From: DATKEG01 sp035544515
GTDB lineage: Bacteria > Acidobacteriota > Vicinamibacteria > Fen-336
Direction of reading: 5' to 3'
Assembly (NCBI GenBank): GCA_035544515.1
Contig: DATKEG010000220.1
Coordinates: 1-51,772 of the forward strand
Length of the DNA stretch: 51,772 nucleotides
The position numbers were made by a program, and so were the translations under genes. Below the pieces are notes generated by a model that was not told where the DNA came from, searched no databases, and saw only the letters and a program-made list of their open reading frames with translations. Below are positions 47,005-51,772 of this stretch, one piece after another (position 1 is the first letter of the stretch; every line of letters starts with the position of its first letter).

Positions 47005-48359
47005 GGGTCGAACAGCCCCGGCACCGCGCGATAGCCCCCGTCGCGCCGGGCGTCGAAGCGCAACGCCGCGCGGTCCACGATCCGGCCGTCCTTGACCACG
47101 ACGTGGACGCGGCGCGTGTCCGAGATGCGCTCGTGCGGCCGTCCGGAGACCACGAGCACGTCCGCCTTCAGGCCGGGCCTCAGGCTCCCCCACTCCCCGT
47201 CCGCGTGCAGCACGCGCGCCGCGTCGTGGGTGGCCAGCCGCAGGGCCTGCAGCGGAGTGAGGCCCGCGGCCACGAGCAGCTCCAGCTCGCGGTGCAGGCC
47301 TTCGCCCTGGAACACCCCGGGATAGGGCGCATCCGTGCCCGCGGCCAGGAGGACGCCGGCGGCGAGCAGCTTGACGACGTTGCGACCGGCCTCGGCGAGG
47401 GCGGCCGCGGCGCGCTCCCGCGCCGCCGTCTCCACCTCCGTGAGCGCGCGGGCGGAATCCGCCCGCAGCTCCGAGAGGAACCACGGGGGAGCGGTGTCCG
47501 CCACCAGGGGCTCTCCGTGGAGCGCGGGGTCGCCCAGGCGCGTGCGCGCGAACGACTCCCGCACGGTGAGGGTGGTGACGGCGAAGACGCCGCCGGCCTT
47601 CATGGCCCGGACGTCGCCGTCGCTCATGGGCCGCGTCGGCATGTGCGCGAACCCGGCGATGCCGGTGGCCACCAGGTCCGGGGAGCCGTTGCGCTCCCAC
47701 TGGTCCACCACCACGCGCAGGCCCTCGCGCCGGCCCTCTTCGACCAGCCGCCGCAGCATGCGGTCGGACAGGTTGACGTAGCCCTTGAGCATGTCCACGC
47801 GGGCCTGCTTTCCGCGTCGCACCATCTCGGGCAGCAGGGCGCGCGAGGAGACCGCGTAGGCCAGGTCGGGCCAGGCGGCGTCCGCCGAGTCCACCATCGC
47901 CCCCACGCAGTAGATGCGCGGGCCGCGCACGCGGCCCGCCGCCACTTCCTGCCGCAGTTGCAGGATGAAGGGAGCGTAGTTCCCGGTATCGAAGACGGTG
48001 GTCACCCCGGCGTAGAGCAGCGCGTCGAGGTAGCGCTGGTAGCCGAGCAGGTCGTTGTCCACGCCGTTCCAGCCGCCCTGCAGGTGCACGTGCAGGTCGG
48101 CCAGGCCGGGCAGGACCGTCTTCCCGCGCGCGTCCACCACCGCCGCGTCCGCCGGCACCGCCACGGAAGAGGCCGGCCCCACGGCCTCGATGCGGCCGCC
48201 GCGGATCAGCACGACGCCGTCCGGCAGCGGAGGCCCGCCCAGGCCATCGAGCACCGTCCCCTGGACGATGGCCAGCGGCCGCGAAGAGGGCGGCGCCTCC
48301 GCGGCGAGCGCGGCGCCGCAGGCGAGGAGCGACCCCAGGGAAAAGGCGCGGAGGAGCAT
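47001..48359 (-). CDS. Secreted amidohydrolase-superfamily protein
   Basis: A 452-residue protein with a signal peptide (MLLRAFSLGSLLACGAALAA). The metal site begins with HVHLQGG in LPGLADLHVHLQGGWNG; a lysine in VDMLKGYVNLSD could be the bridging carbamate, GFAHMP provides one histidine, and TDAPYPGVFQGEGLH the aspartate. Where imidazolonepropionase-like relatives have VHAH, this one reads VVVDQWERNG, so one expected histidine ligand is aspartate. The C-terminal half has LQALRLATHDAARVLHADGE and GLKADVLVVSGRPHE, usual for the family. It is coupled to the PLP decarboxylase; its substrate is unknown. Confidence 0.88.
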   Translation of the reverse strand: MLLRAFSLGSLLACGAALAAEAPPSSRPLAIVQGTVLDGLGGPPLPDGVVLIRGGRIEAVGPASSVAVPADAAVVDARGKTVLPGLADLHVHLQGGWNGVDNDLLGYQRYLDALLYAGVTTVFDTGNYAPFILQLRQEVAAGRVRGPRIYCVGAMVDSADAAWPDLAYAVSSRALLPEMVRRGKQARVDMLKGYVNLSDRMLRRLVEEGRREGLRVVVDQWERNGSPDLVATGIAGFAHMPTRPMSDGDVRAMKAGGVFAVTTLTVRESFARTRLGDPALHGEPLVADTAPPWFLSELRADSARALTEVETAARERAAAALAEAGRNVVKLLAAGVLLAAGTDAPYPGVFQGEGLHRELELLVAAGLTPLQALRLATHDAARVLHADGEWGSLRPGLKADVLVVSGRPHERISDTRRVHVVVKDGRIVDRAALRFDARRDGGYRAVPGLFDP

Positions 48360-48384
48360 GGCCTCCCTCCTTGGCCGGCCCGGC

Positions 48385-49434
48385 CTAGGTGATGTGGGCG
48401 CCCTGGGTCTCGACGTAGACCGCGTAGAGCGACTGGCTCGCGGTCATGAAGAGCCGGTTGCGCTTGGCGCCGCCGAAGCAGACGTTGGAGCAGATCTCCG
48501 GCAGGCGGATGAGGCCGATGCGCTCCCCGCCGGGGGTGAACACGTGCACGCCGTCGTAGCCGTCGCCCACCCATCCCGCGCTGGCCCAGATGTTGCCGTC
48601 CACGTCGGCCCGGATGCCGTCCGCGCCGCCGGAGCGGCCGTCCATCTCCATGGAGACGAAGCGCCGGCTGCCGCCGAGCTTCCGCTCGCTCGCCACGTCG
48701 TACACCTGGATGCCGCGCGGCGACGGCCCGCCCGTGTCCGCGATGTAGAGCTTCTTGTAGTCCGGAGAGAAACACAGGCCGTTGGGCTTGTGGAGGTCGT
48801 CGCTCACCAGTTCGAGCTTCCCGCTCTGCGCATCGATCCGGTACACGGCCTCCTTGATCTGCAGCTCCCCCTTGTTGCCCTCGTAGTTCATCATGCTGCC
48901 GTAGCCGGGATCGGTGAACCAGATGCCGCCGTCCGGGTGCACCACCACGTCGTTGGGCGCGTTGAGCGGCTTGCCGTTCCACTGGTCGGCCAGCACCGTC
49001 ACGCGGCCGCTCGGCTCGTAGCGCACCACGCGGCGCGTCCCGTGCTCGCAGGCGATCTGGCGGCCCTGATAGTCGAAGGTGTTCCCGTTGCTGTTGCCGG
49101 CCGGGCTGCGGAAGACGCTCACGTGGCCGTCCTCGTCGAGCCGGCGCAGCTGGACGTCGCTGGGGATGTCGCTCCACAGGAGGTAGCGGCCGACCCCACT
49201 CCAGGCCGGGCCTTCGGCCCACAGCGTGCCGGTGTACAGGCGCTGGATGGCGGTATTGCCGAGCTTGTAGCGGTCGAACCTCTTGTCGAGGCTCACCACG
49301 TCGGGGTCCGGATAACGCACGGGCGCGTGCCCGCTCCAGTCGCGCTCGGCGGCGGCGGCCAGCCCGGCGGCCGCCGCGCCCGCCACCGTCGCGCTCAGGA
49401 AGGTCCGCCGGTCGAACGGCTTCGTCTGGCTCAT
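48385..49434 (-). CDS. Tat-exported SMP-30/gluconolactonase-family protein
   Basis: A 349-residue six-bladed beta-propeller. The twin-arginine signal FDRRTFLSATVAGAAAAG covers the first 30 residues. Metal-binding and propeller landmarks are LWAEGPAWSGVGRYLLWSD with the conserved glutamate, NAPNDVVVHPDGGIWFTDPG with the Asn-Asp pair, HKPNGLCFSPDYKKLYIAD and GGADGIRADVDGNIWASAG. Such enzymes hydrolyse sugar lactones in the periplasm. GGGAG lies 8 nt before ATG 49432-49434. A TATACT at 49455-49460 (minus) may be its -10. It may work with the exported Gfo/Idh enzyme. Confidence 0.9.
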   Translation of the reverse strand: MSQTKPFDRRTFLSATVAGAAAAGLAAAAERDWSGHAPVRYPDPDVVSLDKRFDRYKLGNTAIQRLYTGTLWAEGPAWSGVGRYLLWSDIPSDVQLRRLDEDGHVSVFRSPAGNSNGNTFDYQGRQIACEHGTRRVVRYEPSGRVTVLADQWNGKPLNAPNDVVVHPDGGIWFTDPGYGSMMNYEGNKGELQIKEAVYRIDAQSGKLELVSDDLHKPNGLCFSPDYKKLYIADTGGPSPRGIQVYDVASERKLGGSRRFVSMEMDGRSGGADGIRADVDGNIWASAGWVGDGYDGVHVFTPGGERIGLIRLPEICSNVCFGGAKRNRLFMTASQSLYAVYVETQGAHIT

Positions 49435-49475
49435 CGCGATCACTCCCGCGGCGGAGTATATCCGCCGGCCGGCCG

Positions 49476-50501
49476 TCAACGCTCGATGCGGATGACCCGA
49501 TGGTTGTCGCTGTCGGAGATGTAGAGCGCGCCCGTCCGCGGATGGGCCTGCGCGCCGTGCGGCCGGTTCAGCTCACAAGCCTCGGGCGGCCCTCCCAGCC
49601 CGGCCGCGCCCCGCCTCCCCGTCCCCGCCACGCGATGGATCGTCCCGTCGCGCGGCGAGTACCGGCGGATGACGTGGTTCTCCGTGTCCGTGACCAGCAC
49701 GTCGTCGTCGGGCGTGACCCAGATGTGCTTGGGCCCGTTGACCCGCGCCTCCCGGGCGGGGCCGCCGTCACCGCTGAACCCCGCCTCGCCGGTGCCCGCC
49801 ACCGTGCGGATGCGGCCCGCCGGGTCCACCACGCGCAGCGCGTGCCCGCCGCGCTCCGCGATGTAGAGGTTGCCCTGCGAGTCGAAGGCGATGGCGCGCG
49901 GGTCCACGAGCGGCTGCGTCCGCGCGTCTTCGCCGTCCCGGGGCACGCCCTTTTCGCCGCTGCCGGCCACGGTGGTGACGATGCCCGTCTCCGGGTCCAC
50001 GCCGCGCACGCGCCGGTTGTCCAGGTCGCAGACGTAGAGCCGCCCGCCGTGGAACGCGATCGAGAACACGCCCCCGAACTGCGCCTCGCGCGCGGGCCCG
50101 CCGTCGCCCGAGAAGCCCTTCACCCCCGTGCCCGCCACCGTGGTGATGCCGCGGGTGGCCAGGTCGATCCGGCGCACGGCGTAGTTCCAGGTGTCCGCCA
50201 CGTAGAGCGCGCCGTCGGGGCCGAGCAGGAGGTGGTGTGGCCCGTTGAACCGGGCCTTCTCCGCCGGACCTCCGTCGCCGGCGTAGCCCTTGTCCCCGGT
50301 GCCGGCCAGGACCGATTGCCGCCCCGCGGGGTCGAGGACGCTGACCCGGTGGCCGGCCATCTCGACGATGTAGGTGCGGCCGGCCGCGTCGAAGGCCACC
50401 CCGAAGGGCTCGTTCAGTCCGTGTCCGGTGACCAGCACCGCGCGGCCCGGCCCGGCGGCCGCCACCGCCAACGTCACCAGCGCCGCCAAGCCGCCGCGCA
50501 T
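49476..50501 (-). CDS. Secreted NHL-repeat beta-propeller protein
   Basis: A 341-residue exported protein (signal peptide in residues 1-20) made of NHL repeats. A repeated block such as GTGDKGYAGDGGPA, GTGVKGFSGDGGPA, GSGEKGVPRDGEDA, GTGEAGFSGDGGPA and GTGRRGAAGLGGPP recurs five times about 55 residues apart, each before a segment like ALYVADTWNYAVRRID. This gives a six-bladed propeller. It has no visible catalytic site and may bind a protein or sugar. It is upstream of, and on the same strand as, the SMP-30 gene 41 bp away. Confidence 0.88.
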   Translation of the reverse strand: MRGGLAALVTLAVAAAGPGRAVLVTGHGLNEPFGVAFDAAGRTYIVEMAGHRVSVLDPAGRQSVLAGTGDKGYAGDGGPAEKARFNGPHHLLLGPDGALYVADTWNYAVRRIDLATRGITTVAGTGVKGFSGDGGPAREAQFGGVFSIAFHGGRLYVCDLDNRRVRGVDPETGIVTTVAGSGEKGVPRDGEDARTQPLVDPRAIAFDSQGNLYIAERGGHALRVVDPAGRIRTVAGTGEAGFSGDGGPAREARVNGPKHIWVTPDDDVLVTDTENHVIRRYSPRDGTIHRVAGTGRRGAAGLGGPPEACELNRPHGAQAHPRTGALYISDSDNHRVIRIER

Positions 50502-50624
50502 GATCCTGGCTCCTTGCCCTCCGACGACCGCCCCGCAGGGTAGGACGTTACGCCGCCCGCGCCCGCCGGCGCAAGCCCTGCTCGCGGCCGGGTCGCGCGC
50601 TTCGCGAACGGGCGGACCGTGAAA

Positions 50625-50645
50625 TTACTTGCCTCTGGCAAGTAA
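50625..50645 (+). promoter_or_regulatory. Perfect 21-bp palindrome, likely MarR operator
   Basis: TTACTTGCC (50625-50633) and GGCAAGTAA (50637-50645) are perfect 9-bp arms around TCT. The site lies 40 bp before the MarR-GNAT start, in a rare AT-rich patch. TTGC-n-GCAA dyads are typical of MarR operators, so autoregulation is likely. Confidence 0.75.
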
Positions 50646-50685
50646 AACATGCGTTACAGTCAACCGACTTGCCGAAGGAGGCGTC

Positions 50686-51660
50686 ATGGCCACCCCGACG
50701 GCGCAGACCCAGCTCCACGCGCGTGCGGCGGTGGTACGCGAGTTCAACCGCTTCTACACGCGCCACCTGGGGGTCCTGCAGCGCGGCTTCCTCGGCACGC
50801 GCTTCTCGCTCACCGAGGCGCGCATCCTCTACGAGCTGGCGAACGCGGAGGGCGAGACGGCCACGCGGCTGGCCGGACGGCTCGGCCTGGACGCGGGTTA
50901 CCTCAGCCGCCTCCTGTCGCGCTTCGAGCGCGAACGACTGCTGGAGCGCCCGCGCTCGAAGGCCGACCGCCGCCGGCGTCCGCTGCGCCTCACCGCGCGC
51001 GGCCGGCGCGCCGCGGCCGTGCTCGACGCGCGTTCGCAGGGCCAGGCCATGGAGACCCTGCGCGCGCTCCCGCCGGGCCGGCAGGCCGAGCTGATGCGCG
51101 CCATGCGCACCGTGCAGGCGCTGGTCGGGACGCGTCCGGCGGACCGCGTGTTCGTGCTGCGCGAGCCGCGCCCCGGGGACTTCGGCTGGATCGTCCAGCG
51201 CCATGGCGCGCTCTACGCCGAGGAGCACGGCTGGGACCAGACCTTCGAGGCGCTGGTGGCCGAGATCGTGGTCGGGCTGCTCAGACCGCACGACCGCGCG
51301 GGCGAACGCGGCTGGATCGCGGAGCGGGACGGCGAAAACGCCGGGTGCATCTTCCTCGTGCGACGCTCCCGGCACGTCGCCCAGCTCCGCCTGCTGCTGG
51401 TCGAGCCCTCGGCGCGCGGGCACGGCCTGGGCCGGCGGCTGGTGGACGAATGCGTCCGCTTCGCGCGCGCGCAGCGCTACCGCAAGGTGGTCCTCTGGAC
51501 CAACGGCGCGCTCAAGGCCGCGGCCCATCTCTATCGCGAGGCGGGGTTCGAGGTCGTGGACGAGGAGCGGCAACGGCACTTCGGTCACGACCAGGTCGAG
51601 CAGACCTGGGAGCTGGACCTCGGGCGCGGTCCCGGCGCCCCGCCCGATCGGGGTCGATGA
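50686..51660 (+). CDS. MarR-GNAT fusion: regulator with acetyltransferase domain
   Basis: A 324-residue two-domain protein. Residues 1-150 are a MarR winged helix (FSLTEARILYELANAEGETA, RLGLDAGYLSRLLSRFERER, then the wing RPRSKADRRRRPLRLTARGR). Residues 155-312 are a GNAT acetyltransferase, with RLLLVEPSARGHGLGRRLVD holding the acetyl-CoA loop R-x-x-G-x-G and LWTNGALKAAAHLYREAGFE the C-terminal motif. Such fusions are found in many soil bacteria, and the acetyl acceptor is mostly unknown. AAGGAGG precedes ATG 50686. The upstream palindrome is its probable binding site. Confidence 0.93.
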   Translation: MATPTAQTQLHARAAVVREFNRFYTRHLGVLQRGFLGTRFSLTEARILYELANAEGETATRLAGRLGLDAGYLSRLLSRFERERLLERPRSKADRRRRPLRLTARGRRAAAVLDARSQGQAMETLRALPPGRQAELMRAMRTVQALVGTRPADRVFVLREPRPGDFGWIVQRHGALYAEEHGWDQTFEALVAEIVVGLLRPHDRAGERGWIAERDGENAGCIFLVRRSRHVAQLRLLLVEPSARGHGLGRRLVDECVRFARAQRYRKVVLWTNGALKAAAHLYREAGFEVVDEERQRHFGHDQVEQTWELDLGRGPGAPPDRGR

Positions 51661-51701
51661 CGGCGGCGGGGAGGGGTGGCGGACGTCGGGCGTGCCGGCG
51701 G

Positions 51702-51772
51702 TCAGGGATGGAGTCGGAGGAACATGTGGTGCGCGTCGACGTAGCCGCTCTCCAGCTTCAGCGCCCCCTGCT
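51702..51772 (-). CDS. C-terminal tip of an unknown protein, cut by window end
   Basis: On the minus strand an open frame enters from the right edge and stops at TGA 51704-51702. Only the last 22 residues are visible (ending DAHHMFLRLHP). The converging MarR-GNAT gene ends 41 bp away. The other two frames are also short here, so the call rests on the gene-like ending. No family can be assigned. Confidence 0.4.
   Translation of the reverse strand, partial: QGALKLESGYVDAHHMFLRLHP

Noticed and set aside
1..51772. Mobile elements, CRISPR arrays, tRNA genes or phage genes.
   Set aside because: I found no transposase, repeat-spacer pattern, tRNA-like cloverleaf or phage structural gene. The integrase arm-like protein at 8168 lacks a recombinase and sits in a metabolic operon.

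Overview
The window is very G+C-rich (roughly 70% by eye), densely coded DNA with short or negative intergenic distances, many GTG and TTG starts, and no rRNA, tRNA, CRISPR array, insertion sequence or prophage that I can recognise. DUF5916 outer-membrane protein, GH172/DUF2961, Tat-exported Gfo/Idh and SMP-30 proteins, VKOR-DsbA fusion, NDH-2, KorAB and an Mrp-type antiporter together suggest a Gram-negative, oxygen-using soil or sediment bacterium, most likely an Acidobacteriota relative. This placement is inference from gene content only.

Layout. 1-488: tail of a GGDEF protein and a 23-residue remnant resembling the start of a PfkB-type phosphofructokinase. 496-7838 (minus): a ten-gene Mrp/Mbh-type cation/proton antiporter operon (E-F-G-[MbhD/E]-B-C-D plus two more antiporter-like subunits and a small membrane protein), with no full-length MrpA and no hydrogenase or complex I genes. 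7952-9842 (plus): promoter, SAM-I-type riboswitch, a small protein resembling an integrase arm-binding domain, metK and a small unknown. 9839-11031 (minus): HicB-like protein and an Fpg/MutM-like glycosylase without zinc-finger cysteines. 11030-14083: BAAT-like hydrolase, a deleted and frameshifted PQQ sugar dehydrogenase relic, and a Tat-exported Gfo/Idh oxidoreductase. 14094-15603 (minus): NDH-2 and PspC. 15677-21185 (plus): TIGR02206 membrane protein, VKOR-DsbA, then a DNA repair cassette of PolX, a conserved unknown and a stand-alone LigD polymerase domain. 21218-28503: ParB-like protein, membrane-embedded spermidine-synthase-like enzyme, esterase, YihY/BrkB and adenosine deaminase. 28618-36225 (plus): protoporphyrinogen oxidase, then a TetR-TolC-MFP-RND efflux operon with an operator inside the end of the haem gene. 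36244-38252: a protein with a JAMM-like HxHP stretch, divergent from an MreB-like ATPase. 38294-41653: promoter, NapD-like protein, KorA and KorB. 41661-50501 (minus): GH172, DUF5916, group II PLP decarboxylase, amidohydrolase, SMP-30 lactonase and NHL-repeat protein. 50625-51660: a MarR-GNAT fusion behind a perfect 21-bp palindrome. 51702-51772: C-terminal tip of an unknown gene.

The main points for a second look are: a recurring promoter layout in which the -10 element lies 6-7 nt before the start codon, which predicts leaderless mRNAs for VKOR-DsbA, the MreB-like ATPase, the spermidine-synthase-like protein and probably NDH-2 and DUF5916; a PolX that has lost all three polymerase aspartates but keeps an intact PHP nuclease, coupled to an unknown protein and a LigD polymerase; a riboswitch-controlled small DNA-binding-like protein ahead of metK; and two gene relics.
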